Below the pieces are notes generated by a model, which did no database searches, was not told where the DNA came from, and worked only from the letters and a program-made list of their open reading frames with translations. Positions 1 to 6,287 of a DNA stretch of 10,907 nucleotides are shown here, one piece after another (position 1 is the stretch's first letter; each line of letters starts with the position of its first letter). The DNA is from Chloroflexota bacterium (GTDB taxonomy: Bacteria > Chloroflexota > Ktedonobacteria > Ktedonobacterales > JACDGC01), in the NCBI GenBank assembly GCA_021812265.1, contig JAKAOI010000038.1:1-10907 (forward strand), read 5' to 3'. The position numbers and the translations under genes are program-made.

Positions 1-1730
1 TTTTCTAACATTATTTGCGCGCTTTTGATTTTACCTTGCGCCAATAATATTCTGGCGTGCGCTGCTTGGAGATCGCTAAGTTTGCGCGGCAAATTATCAC
101 GCAATGCCGCTTGTTCTGCCCGGTTCAGCCATAACAAGCCAGTTTCCCAATTTCTGCCCCGATAAAAAACATTCACGAGTGTGTGCGAAAAATGGATTAA
201 ATCGCTATCCATCAGCGCGCTTGTATTCTGCGCCCATGTCATAATACCCAAAATATTGGGAAGATTTTGCTGTAAATCTATTTCAGATGTGTTTACATTG
301 ATGGAACGAAAAAAATCCAAAATTGCTGAACCTGCAAGTAAAATTTCGGCATGTTTCGTGTTTTGTTCAATAGCGTTTGCAACAGCGCGCCCGAGCTTCG
401 TAATACTATACTGCTTGGTAATGTTTTTTGCTGGATTCCATGGGTTTAGCCGCTGCAACAAAGTTTGTTCAGGTATTTGAATATAACGGCGATCTATAGC
501 TTTTTGCACTAATGCGCTTGCGTTTTTTTCATCGCATGCTGCTGCAACAAAATGCAGCGTGTTTGCGCCAACCATATCACCGCCAAACATACCCAATGCC
601 GCAAAAAAGATCCGCTCGTTGGGATCGATCTGCTGATACAGCGATTGACTGATAGCTCGCGATTGCAGCGCGCCAGATTCTTTTTGGCGAATTATTCTCA
701 CTTGCGACATCCCACCGCCGGAAACATAGATATCACTAAGCTGTTGAATATCACCGGGTAGCGCGTTATCCAGCAATACACCGAGTTCTTTTTCATCTTC
801 ATGATGCAAATGGCCTTTTTGTCTGTGAATTTCTTGCTTAAATAGCTGCATTGCCTGATATCCGGTAAAATTTTCTATATAAATGTGTTGATATAACACT
901 TTTTTTTTGGACTCTTCTGCGGATTCAGTAAATGTATATGCAGATTCAGGAATTTTCAGCGCCGCGCCATTAACAAGGATCATATTTTTTGCGCCATAAA
1001 GATAGGGAAGAATTTCATTGAAAAGAAAAGAAGGATCATCGATCTGATCGATGATAATCAGCCACATTTCTTGTTCATCTTCAAAATACTCTTGAACAGC
1101 TTTTTGCATCATTGGAAGTGTGTCACCAACATCACCCGGAATTTTTGTGCCCTTAATAATTCGCCGAAAAATACGCACTATCAGCCGTTGTTTTGCGTGC
1201 TGTTCGGATTCTTCGGGACGCCGTTCTATACTGGAAAAGTCACCGCGCACAATAATGGTGTGCGCGCGAATCCGTTTCGGCAAATGTTGAATAACATAAT
1301 GTGTAATGGTGGTTTTACCGGAGTTTTTCACACCATCTACCACAATCAATTTAGGTTGCTGTGCAGGTTTCAGAGCATTTTTAAGGTTGTTTTCCAATGG
1401 CGGGCGGCGAACATAATTTTCGGGTAATTCAATAAATTCGCTTTGTTTCAGCGCCAATTCTTCTAAATCAATTCCGAGTAATTTATGGCCCATTTCCCAA
1501 ATAAAGTGCATTTTTTCCATATTTTCTATTAGAAAAATCAATGCAACGATTGTAAGCGCCAAACCAGAACCTTGCCCAGGTGTATTTTTCAATAACTCGG
1601 CAATTGAAAGAAATTCTAACGTTTTTTCCCGTATTTCGGGATTAATAAGTAATATGACAATAAAAATTGTAAGAATACCAAGAATGCTATACCGGATCAT
1701 TTGGTTTCGTCGTTCTTGTTTGGTTTTCAT
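1..1730 (-). CDS. Membrane-anchored STAND (NB-ARC-like) P-loop NTPase, C-terminus cut by window edge
   Basis: Reading from ATG at 1730 leftward gives 576 uninterrupted residues that leave the window, so the C-terminus is missing. The start is preceded by GAAGGGA about ten bases upstream. Residues about 14-30 and 55-69 are two hydrophobic segments (the second contains LALTIVALIFLIE), separated by a short charged loop, so the N-terminus probably sits in the membrane. A Walker A motif, GVKNSGKT, lies at residues 133-140. A Walker B-like strand, WLIIDQIDD, is at 223-231, and an NB-ARC/STAND-type segment, YIENFTGYQAMQLF, is near 283-296, followed by a helical region resembling the winged-helix part (TKLGRAVANAI). 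The last visible part (LLWLNRAEQAALRD..., ARILLAQGKIKSAQIMLE) looks like the start of TPR-like helical repeats. Family knowledge: STAND NTPases are ligand-triggered oligomerising switches, with an N-terminal effector and C-terminal sensor repeats. Here the effector position is taken by transmembrane helices. A defence or signalling role is inferred. It is divergent from the Clp-like gene at 2055. Confidence 0.8.
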   Translation of the reverse strand, partial: MKTKQERRNQMIRYSILGILTIFIVILLINPEIREKTLEFLSIAELLKNTPGQGSGLALTIVALIFLIENMEKMHFIWEMGHKLLGIDLEELALKQSEFIELPENYVRRPPLENNLKNALKPAQQPKLIVVDGVKNSGKTTITHYVIQHLPKRIRAHTIIVRGDFSSIERRPEESEQHAKQRLIVRIFRRIIKGTKIPGDVGDTLPMMQKAVQEYFEDEQEMWLIIIDQIDDPSFLFNEILPYLYGAKNMILVNGAALKIPESAYTFTESAEESKKKVLYQHIYIENFTGYQAMQLFKQEIHRQKGHLHHEDEKELGVLLDNALPGDIQQLSDIYVSGGGMSQVRIIRQKESGALQSRAISQSLYQQIDPNERIFFAALGMFGGDMVGANTLHFVAAACDEKNASALVQKAIDRRYIQIPEQTLLQRLNPWNPAKNITKQYSITKLGRAVANAIEQNTKHAEILLAGSAILDFFRSINVNTSEIDLQQNLPNILGIMTWAQNTSALMDSDLIHFSHTLVNVFYRGRNWETGLLWLNRAEQAALRDNLPRKLSDLQAAHARILLAQGKIKSAQIMLE

Positions 1731-1795
1731 GGAAATAAATCCCTTCAAAATCTGAATATATCAGGACTTTCGCTGCAGTATGGAAAATCGGAGAT

Positions 1796-1842
1796 ATACA
1801 AGAGGCGCCGCCCCTTGTATGGGGTTCTGGAGTGTCCCCAGA
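1796..1842. repeat. Double-hairpin GC-rich element
   Basis: ATACAAG (1796-1802) pairs perfectly with CTTGTAT (1814-1820) around a GC-rich core that pairs further (three more pairs after one mismatch). Immediately next to it TCTGG (1826-1830) can pair with CCAGA (1838-1842), or alternatively TGGGG (1820-1824) with CCCCA (1836-1840). Read on the minus strand, the pattern of a GGGGACAC-type hairpin followed by an AAGGGGCGGCGCC-type hairpin resembles dispersed palindromic elements I remember from Chloroflexota and Clostridia genomes. That resemblance is from memory. It has no T-run that would make it a clear terminator. It could be a mobile palindromic repeat or an RNA structure in the leader of the STAND gene. 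Confidence 0.45.
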
Positions 1843-1940
1843 CATCCCTTTGTTGCAGATACGATAAACATATGTTTTTCTTTCAAGCAAAAGTCCTATA
1901 TATATATTAAAAATATATGTGGTTTAATATGTTGTGATAC

Positions 1941-1969
1941 TTGTATGGTTGCATCCTTCATATTATAAT
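1941..1969 (+). promoter_or_regulatory. Sigma70-type promoter for the Clp-like gene
   Basis: A -35 box TTGTAT (1941-1946) and a perfect -10 box TATAAT (1964-1969) are separated by exactly 17 bases. The predicted start near 1976 leaves a leader of about 79 bases before the ATG at 2055. The surrounding AT-rich sequence makes chance -10 matches likely, but the spacing and position fit well. Confidence 0.6.
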
Positions 1970-2054
1970 ATTACAAGAGTGAATATACAATAGCTGTTTT
2001 TGTTTTATGTATAGATTTCACCGGATTACTGCTTTTTTGAAAGGAACTTAATTG

Positions 2055-3608
2055 ATGACTTCACCACAAAATTTCTTCCAAACATGGGAAGACGCTACAA
2101 TTCAATTTATTGAAAGCGCCCGCAAAAAAAATTCAGACGCTATTCCTTTTTCTACACTGCATATTATTGTCAACGCATTGAATAATCTTCCGTCAGAGCA
2201 AATATATGATAATCCATTACGTAAACTGATGGATGAAAATCAATTGATCGAATGTTTTGCCAGTATTCGCGTACAACTTGCTTTTTATAAGGAAAATCCT
2301 GCCGGTATGCAAACCACCATTATAACAGAGAAAACATTTGTTGAATGGAATACGGAAGCGCAAAAGAGGTCTGTAAAAGTAACGATTCCATTTATCATTT
2401 GGTATATTTTAATGCATGATAAGGTTATTTGGACATGTTTTCATGAATTGACGGATGTTGATCTGTTAATCCGTATGCTGGAACACCGGTTTTCCCAAAT
2501 TTCCGGTGTTTTTTATCCACCGGTTAAAACAGATTCAGTAGAAATGAGTAGTTATATTGAAAGCGTAGCCAATATTATTCTTCCTAGCGATGAAAGGCCT
2601 AATAATTTTGAGAAAAAATTATTGTACGCAGAAATGCACGCTATTTTAATGTCTAATATTCTTACTGTTTTGAATAAACTTGAGAAAAATAGAATAGCTG
2701 TTTTGACAGGAATGTTTGGCACACCCATTAATAATATTGGTGATACACTCGCCGATGTATTAAAAAAAGGCAGTCTTCAACTCAATTACACATCTCGCCT
2801 GCTAGGTTATTCCAAAGTATATCAGCTTGATATGATTGGTTTGCTGAATCTATCGACGCGAGGCGCTAATCCCTTTGCTGTTTTGCAGGAAGTATTTGCT
2901 GAAGCGGAAAAAGATAACGCCATTCTTCTGATAAAAAACTTGCAAATACTCGCTAAACAAACAAATGCGCAGCAGTATATTGCGACAATGGAAAATTCCG
3001 GACGCTTAGTTCTAGGCTTATTTGAAGCCGGAGCGCATAGCAATGATAACCCCAACGAAATATTTGATACCGATACCATTGATGTTATTTTGGCGCGAAG
3101 TTACACCGATGGGCAAACAAAGGCGCTGATAACAGAGCATTACTTGCCGCAATGGCAAAATCTCACCAGCTACACATTTACCCCAGACGCATTTGACACT
3201 ATTATTGCTTTAGAACCCGGGGCGTGGATTGAAACGCGGCGCAAAACATTACCCTATCTTGCAGTCGGTTTGGGTGAGGATACTATTCAAACAGCGCAAG
3301 GCGGCAAGTCGCTTATAGCAGAAACTGCACAAAGCGCGTTGGATACACTGAAAAACTTAAGAGATGAAGCGGCTGTAGCAGAAAGGATCCCTCGCGCTAA
3401 ATATCAGCCAATACTTGATGAAGCGCAGCAGGATATTGAAGCTTTACTGAAAGATCCTCTGCCAAAAAGAAACGCCAATGGCAAATATATTCTTACACGC
3501 GCGCATGTAACAGCGCAATTAATTTGTCCCAACAATAGTGAATTTCATTACCCCGGCATACCTCCAGAGCAATATCTCAGCCGAAAAATAGATTTGCCCA
3601 GTGTATAA
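2055..3608 (+). CDS. Clp-type (ClpA/B/C N-terminal half) AAA+ pseudo-ATPase
   Basis: 517 residues from ATG 2055. A TTG at 2052 is also possible, but GAAAGGA at 2039-2045 sits nine bases before the ATG. Residues about 1-75 and 88-150 look like two divergent Clp-N repeats. Residues 190-445 follow Clp NBD1 segment by segment. ILMSNILTVLNKLEKNRIAV matches the strand leading to the P-loop. GDTLADVLKKG matches the VEGLAQRIVNG helix. VYQLDMIGLL matches LDMGALVAG. AVLQEVFAEAEKDNAILLI matches the strand before Walker B. ETAQSALDTLKNLRDEAA matches the lid helix PDKAIDLIDEAA. Near the C-terminus LTRAHVTAQLICPNN resembles the linker before NBD2. NBD2 is absent, where ClpA/B/C proteins have about 750-870 residues. 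The catalytic residues are gone. The P-loop position reads GMFGTPIN (219-226) instead of GEPGVGKT, and Walker B reads LLIKNL (291-296) instead of LFIDEL. Nucleotide hydrolysis is therefore unlikely. The frame is intact and long, so it is probably maintained as a scaffold, adaptor or sensor. The homology is a by-eye alignment. Confidence 0.7.
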   Translation: MTSPQNFFQTWEDATIQFIESARKKNSDAIPFSTLHIIVNALNNLPSEQIYDNPLRKLMDENQLIECFASIRVQLAFYKENPAGMQTTIITEKTFVEWNTEAQKRSVKVTIPFIIWYILMHDKVIWTCFHELTDVDLLIRMLEHRFSQISGVFYPPVKTDSVEMSSYIESVANIILPSDERPNNFEKKLLYAEMHAILMSNILTVLNKLEKNRIAVLTGMFGTPINNIGDTLADVLKKGSLQLNYTSRLLGYSKVYQLDMIGLLNLSTRGANPFAVLQEVFAEAEKDNAILLIKNLQILAKQTNAQQYIATMENSGRLVLGLFEAGAHSNDNPNEIFDTDTIDVILARSYTDGQTKALITEHYLPQWQNLTSYTFTPDAFDTIIALEPGAWIETRRKTLPYLAVGLGEDTIQTAQGGKSLIAETAQSALDTLKNLRDEAAVAERIPRAKYQPILDEAQQDIEALLKDPLPKRNANGKYILTRAHVTAQLICPNNSEFHYPGIPPEQYLSRKIDLPSV

Positions 3609-3693
3609 CATCTGTGCGCGCTGATGGCTAGTTTTTCGTTTGCTTAAATTATATTAATGCATTTCAAAATTCAATTGATGAAAAGAAATAGAT

Positions 3694-4386
3694 ATGAGTC
3701 GTATAGAAGAAGTGATTCGCCGCCGGTTATTCGATTTGCAGGATATAAGCTATCAAGTGTTTATGCGCAAACTTATACCAACTGTGGACCAAGAAACTGT
3801 GATCGGCGTCCGTACTCCGGATCTGCGCAAGTTCGCCAAGGAGTTTTCCCAAACGTCGGATGCTTCGGAATTCCTCAAAATTCTGCCGCATGCGTATTTT
3901 GAAGAAAATAATCTGCACGGCTTTTTGATTGAATCGATGAAAGATTATGATACTGCTATTGCTGCTGTTGATGCGTTTCTTCCATATATAGATAATTGGG
4001 CAACCTGCGATCTGATTTCTCCGAAGATATTTAAAAAACATCTGCCCAATCTCTATGAAAACATCAAAATCTGGCTGAAATCAGGCCGGACCTATACGAT
4101 ACGCTTTGGGATCGGAATGCTCATGATGTTCTATCTTGATGATAATTTACAGCCGGAAATGCTGAATCTTGTGGCAAATATTCGGTCGGATGAATACTAT
4201 ATCAATATGATGATTGCTTGGTATTTTGCAACGGCATTGACCAAGCAGTACAAAGCAGCGTTGCCATATATTCAGGAACAGCGCTTGGCAAAGTGGACGC
4301 ACAACAAAACTATCCAGAAAGCGATTGAAAGCTGCCGGATCGGCGGCGAAATAAAAGCGTATCTGCGCACGTTGAAAATAAAATAA
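3694..4386 (+). CDS. DNA alkylation repair protein, AlkD-like HEAT-repeat glycosylase
   Basis: 230 residues, the usual length for this family. AlkD-type enzymes are HEAT-like helical-repeat DNA glycosylases that remove N3- and N7-alkylated purines in base excision repair. Family landmarks are present: GVRTPDLRKFAK (38-49), the NWATCD segment with W102 and D106 (equivalent to the AlkD Trp and catalytic Asp), R137 in TYTIRFGIGML, W176 in MMIAWYFATAL, and the strongly conserved ending KWTHNKTIQKAIESCRI (200-216) with W201. The ATG at 3694 gives the expected N-terminus, although the upstream purine stretch (GAAAAGAAATAG) is a weak ribosome binding site. It starts 85 bases after the Clp-like gene, on the same strand, so co-transcription is possible. 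No strong terminator is visible between them. The gap has an AT-rich stretch near 3645-3660 that could hold its own promoter. Confidence 0.9.
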   Translation: MSRIEEVIRRRLFDLQDISYQVFMRKLIPTVDQETVIGVRTPDLRKFAKEFSQTSDASEFLKILPHAYFEENNLHGFLIESMKDYDTAIAAVDAFLPYIDNWATCDLISPKIFKKHLPNLYENIKIWLKSGRTYTIRFGIGMLMMFYLDDNLQPEMLNLVANIRSDEYYINMMIAWYFATALTKQYKAALPYIQEQRLAKWTHNKTIQKAIESCRIGGEIKAYLRTLKIK

Positions 4387-4639
4387 AGCTGGATTACAGC
4401 CGCAATACTGCTCTGCATGCGTCCATGTCATTCAAAAATAGGGAGTGGCGATGTGGCCGGGTCTTGTGATATATTCTCGATATGGGACTACATACATGTC
4501 TGCGCTGTCAACAGACAGCCAAACAGCATAAAATTGGAAGAAACCCTTCCGTCTCTCAGCGGTGTCGGTGTGGATACTGCGCCAAGAAATATACCTGTTT
4601 TCACCCATCAAGGGTATGCAACCACTTAATTTGCAACTA
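4387..4639 (+). other. Gene-free stretch with hairpins; possible structured RNA of unknown type
   Basis: No convincing protein gene is present. A 70-codon open frame at 4417-4629 lacks a ribosome binding site and recognisable composition. The stretch contains a perfect hairpin GCTGTC/GACAGC with an AACA loop (4504-4519), a second hairpin GGAAG/CTTCC (4536-4550), a small ACCC/GGGT hairpin near 4607-4618, and weak complementarity between its ends (GTGG near 4453, CCAC near 4622). The total length of about 175 bases is in the range of small housekeeping RNAs. I find none of the hallmark sequences of RNase P, tmRNA or SRP RNA. A 6S-like RNA can neither be shown nor excluded. Confidence 0.25.
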
Positions 4640-4668
4640 TTGACTTTTATGGGGTTTTAGACTATAAT
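4640..4668 (+). promoter_or_regulatory. Near-consensus sigma70 promoter
   Basis: The -35 box TTGACT (4640-4645) differs from consensus by one base, the -10 box TATAAT (4663-4668) is perfect, and the spacer is 17 bases. It is the best promoter in the window. It points rightward, into the 3' end of a leftward gene, with no rightward protein gene behind it. Predicted start is about 4674-4676. Confidence 0.75.
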
Positions 4669-4674
4669 TTTGAT

Positions 4675-4743
4675 TGAAGCTCATTTACCATGTGTAAAAG
4701 GAGTAACGGCGCCGTTTCATATGAAGCGGCGCTAGCTTTTTTT
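4675..4743 (+). ncRNA. Predicted ~70-nt small RNA, antisense-overlapping the 3' end of the adjacent gene
   Basis: It is defined only by its ends: a strong promoter just upstream and a strong intrinsic terminator at 4709-4743. The transcript would be about 70 bases. It has a single-stranded 5' part containing an AAAAGGAG stretch (4696-4703), then the terminator hairpin. The last dozen bases are antisense to the stop codon region of the leftward gene ending at 4732. The sequence matches no RNA family I know. Alternative: the promoter drives a 57-codon frame starting at ATG 4690, but that frame is largely antisense to the neighbouring gene and has no well-placed Shine-Dalgarno. Prediction from signals alone. 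Confidence 0.45.
4709..4743 (+). terminator. Intrinsic (Rho-independent) terminator
   Basis: A 10-base-pair stem, GCGCCGTTTC (4709-4718) with GAAGCGGCGC (4723-4732) including one G-U pair, closes an ATAT loop. Four bases later comes a run of seven T (4737-4743). On the opposite strand the hairpin is followed only by a weak T4 after about ten bases, so it terminates mainly rightward transcription. The stop codon of the leftward gene (4732-4734) lies at its edge. Confidence 0.75.
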
Positions 4744-5225
4744 ATAAGCGCAATATTCTTTTTCAAGTTTTCGGCGTTGATGCTCATGCTCAACACAATA
4801 TGCTGTCCACAAGAGAATGTAGTCCCCTCTATCTGCAAGTACGACAATATAGCTAAAATCTGACAATGCCAATATAATACGCTCTTCATTCCTTCGTTTA
4901 TTTTTCCATAGCTTTACAGATTCCGTGCTGGCGGCATCAATGATTGCTCGTGGCCAACGTATCCGTTCACATCGACGCAAATCAGGAGTTCGCTCAGATT
5001 CACTGTTTCCTTTTGTTATGATATGCCAGAAGGTTGCCTCTTTATTGTGTTTAAGTGGGTATCGCTTCATTGCCCAACGTTTTTGTTCATATATAGGCAA
5101 TTAGGCAATGATTCAATAAAATCTCTATGGAAATATTGATAAATACATTCAATGTAACACTCCCAGTCACCATTATTTTCTTCAAGCAAAACTAAATCAG
5201 GAAGCCAGCGCTGTTTTTGATCCAT
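4732..5225 (-). pseudogene. DUF3800-associated conserved protein (possible PBECR-like nuclease/toxin), split by an 8-bp tandem duplication
   Basis: The first frame starts with ATG at 5225, one base after the DUF3800 stop, and ends at TGA 5067-5069 (52 residues). The second frame runs to TAG at 4732-4734. At 5094-5109 the 8-mer TAGGCAAT is repeated exactly in tandem. Removing one copy fuses the frames into a 161-residue protein with a continuous join, DFIESLP-IYEQKRWAMKRYP. The restored protein has GDWECYIECIYQYF near the start, then HNKEATFWHII, PDLRRCERIRWPRAIID and a basic C-terminal part, FSYIVVLADRGDYILLWTAY followed by EHEHQRRKLEKEY. This pattern matches, from memory, a family found next to DUF3800 genes. 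The TAY plus H/R/K-rich ending recalls PBECR (barnase/EndoU/RelE-like) nucleases, which is tentative. The second half could still be made by reinitiation, because its ATG (5070) overlaps the upstream TGA as ATGA. Confidence 0.7.
5094..5109. repeat. Exact 8-bp tandem duplication causing a frameshift
   Basis: TAGGCAAT at 5094-5101 is followed immediately by TAGGCAAT at 5102-5109. Eight bases is not a multiple of three, so the second copy shifts the frame of the leftward gene. One copy fewer restores a single 161-residue reading frame. Confidence 0.9.
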
Positions 5226-5226
5226 T

Positions 5227-5931
5227 TTATCTCTCTTGTGCTTCCCAAACAAACAAATTGATTTTCTTTTCCTGAAGAGGTGTTGTTTGTTGCAAGGAAT
5301 ATCCTGAATGTTTACGCATGTGTTCGATAAACGCCACTTTTGCTGCGTTGGTTTTAAGATCTCTAACAGCATAATTAATTGCGCCTATAAGCAAATCAGC
5401 TAACTGTATCTGTTCAACCTCATGTGAACGAACCATTTGCATACGTTCGATAAACTCATGGTTAAAGTCATAAGAGTTATTACAGAGAATATTTTGAAGT
5501 TGCTTAATTTTGTCAGAACTTGAAGTATCCTTGATATCCAGATAGATGCGATAGTGTTCTCCAGGCTTCAGTAACGTTTTCAGAAGATTAAAATACATCT
5601 TATAATACCAAATATCATGATTATGTCCGAAATCGTCATGATGCAATTTGGACTTGTCTGGCACAATTAACGCGCGAAAATGAAGATCACAATTCTCAAA
5701 AAAATAGTTCAAGATATCAATATAAAATGATTGTTTTGCTGGCCCAATTTTTATCCATTTGATTTCAAAATCAGCAGATAAATTATATTGAATTTTTATT
5801 TCTCTGATATGTTTGGCAATTTCGCGAGTTTTCTCAAGCGGGCACCAAATAGCTCCAAGAACCATAACCGGTAAATGATCATGTTCAAGGTGGGCGCTTT
5901 CATCACAATAGATATTATAGATCATTCCCAT
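5227..5931 (-). CDS. DUF3800 family protein
   Basis: 234 residues with the layout I know for DUF3800 proteins. These are thought to have an RNase H-like fold with conserved acidic residues; their biochemical role is not established. Visible landmarks are YNIYCDES at 5-12 (D10, E11), VLGAIWCPLEK (24-34), FEIKWIKI (55-62), DIWYYKMYFNLLK (106-118), YRIYLDIKD (127-135; D132, D135), MVRSHEVEQIQLADLLIGA (166-184; D179) and a SGYSL ending region. The acidic residues in separate strands fit a metal-dependent nuclease-like centre, which is inference. The start at 5931 has GGAG ten bases upstream. A second ATG at 5925 is less well placed. Only one base separates its stop from the start of the split gene at 5225, so the two form an operon and probably one functional module. 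The genes are AT-richer than sbcD and mutS, consistent with an accessory island. Confidence 0.85.
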   Translation of the reverse strand: MGMIYNIYCDESAHLEHDHLPVMVLGAIWCPLEKTREIAKHIREIKIQYNLSADFEIKWIKIGPAKQSFYIDILNYFFENCDLHFRALIVPDKSKLHHDDFGHNHDIWYYKMYFNLLKTLLKPGEHYRIYLDIKDTSSSDKIKQLQNILCNNSYDFNHEFIERMQMVRSHEVEQIQLADLLIGAINYAVRDLKTNAAKVAFIEHMRKHSGYSLQQTTPLQEKKINLFVWEAQER

Positions 5932-6003
5932 ATCTACATTGCTCCAATAAATATATATACAAACATATATAAAGACATTGTTTGGTTAAAGAACACAACC
6001 TGT

Positions 6004-6246
6004 TTATTTGGATAGAAAAATATGCGCATTACTTGGCTCAATACACTCACAAATTATTGCTTTTGTGTTTCCTAAATAAATTACATATATAATATTATCT
6101 TCTGGTTAAACTTCCTTGTGATAAGATATCAAATCTATTTCTTTTTCGGGCAGGTTTCCCAAATTTTTATAGGTATATATTGTTTTATATCCTATATTAT
6201 TATCTAATTGCAAGTCGTTAACATTTTTGTGGTAAATATACCACAT
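6004..6246 (-). pseudogene. Possible small degraded gene with an in-frame stop
   Basis: Read leftward from ATG 6246 (preceded closely by AAGG), 46 codons give a protein-like sequence (MWYIYHKNVNDLQL..., NLGNLPEKEIDLISYHKEV) ending at TAA 6106-6108. The same frame continues past that stop for 33 more protein-like codons (PEDNIIYVIYLGNTKAI..., IEPSNAHIFLSK) to TAA 6004-6006. One nonsense change such as TTA to TAA in an 80-residue gene would explain this. The second part has no good start codon of its own. I do not recognise the family. In such AT-rich DNA two chance frames remain a serious alternative. Confidence 0.35.
6228..6245. repeat. Perfect 7-bp inverted repeat
   Basis: TGTGGTA (6228-6234) and TACCACA (6239-6245) are exact reverse complements around an AATA spacer. 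There is no T-run after it on either strand, so it is not a terminator. Its place at the very start of the small broken frame would suit an operator, or it may be chance. Confidence 0.35.
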
Positions 6247-6287
6247 ACACCTTAACAATCAATTATTGCGCTATTTGCTGCGTATTT

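Larger units (their letters stand above)
1731..2054. other. Divergent intergenic region, AT-rich, with hairpins and a promoter
   Basis: This 324-base gap separates two divergently transcribed genes. Short open frames here look like noise: low complexity and no ribosome binding sites at sensible distances. It holds a GC-rich double hairpin at 1796-1842 inside otherwise AT-rich sequence, a run of TA steps around 1899-1918, and a good rightward promoter at 1941-1969. No equally convincing leftward promoter for the STAND gene was found. The hairpin element would lie in that gene's leader if transcription starts further right. Confidence 0.6.
5932..6287. other. AT-rich gap between the DUF3800 module and the methyltransferase gene
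   Basis: This stretch of about 356 bases is very AT-rich and contains no intact gene. It holds a degraded small reading frame on the minus strand (6004-6246) with a palindrome at its beginning (6228-6245). TATATA-type stretches just right of the DUF3800 start (5950-5971) could serve as a leftward -10 region, but no matching -35 box stands out. No terminator for the leftward methyltransferase gene is evident. Confidence 0.5.

Noticed and set aside
1780..1968. Small open frames on both strands in the STAND/Clp divergent region.
   Set aside because: They are mutually overlapping, cross the hairpin element and promoter, and have no protein-like character.
4417..4629. A 70-codon rightward frame after alkD.
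   Set aside because: No ribosome binding site, no recognisable family, and the sequence is better explained by hairpins of a noncoding region.
4690..4863. A 57-codon rightward frame with a hydrophobic stretch (EAALAFFISAIFFF), behind the strong promoter at 4640, resembling a small membrane toxin.
   Set aside because: Most of it is antisense to the charged C-terminus of the leftward gene, which by itself produces hydrophobic codons. It has no well-placed Shine-Dalgarno and runs through a strong terminator.
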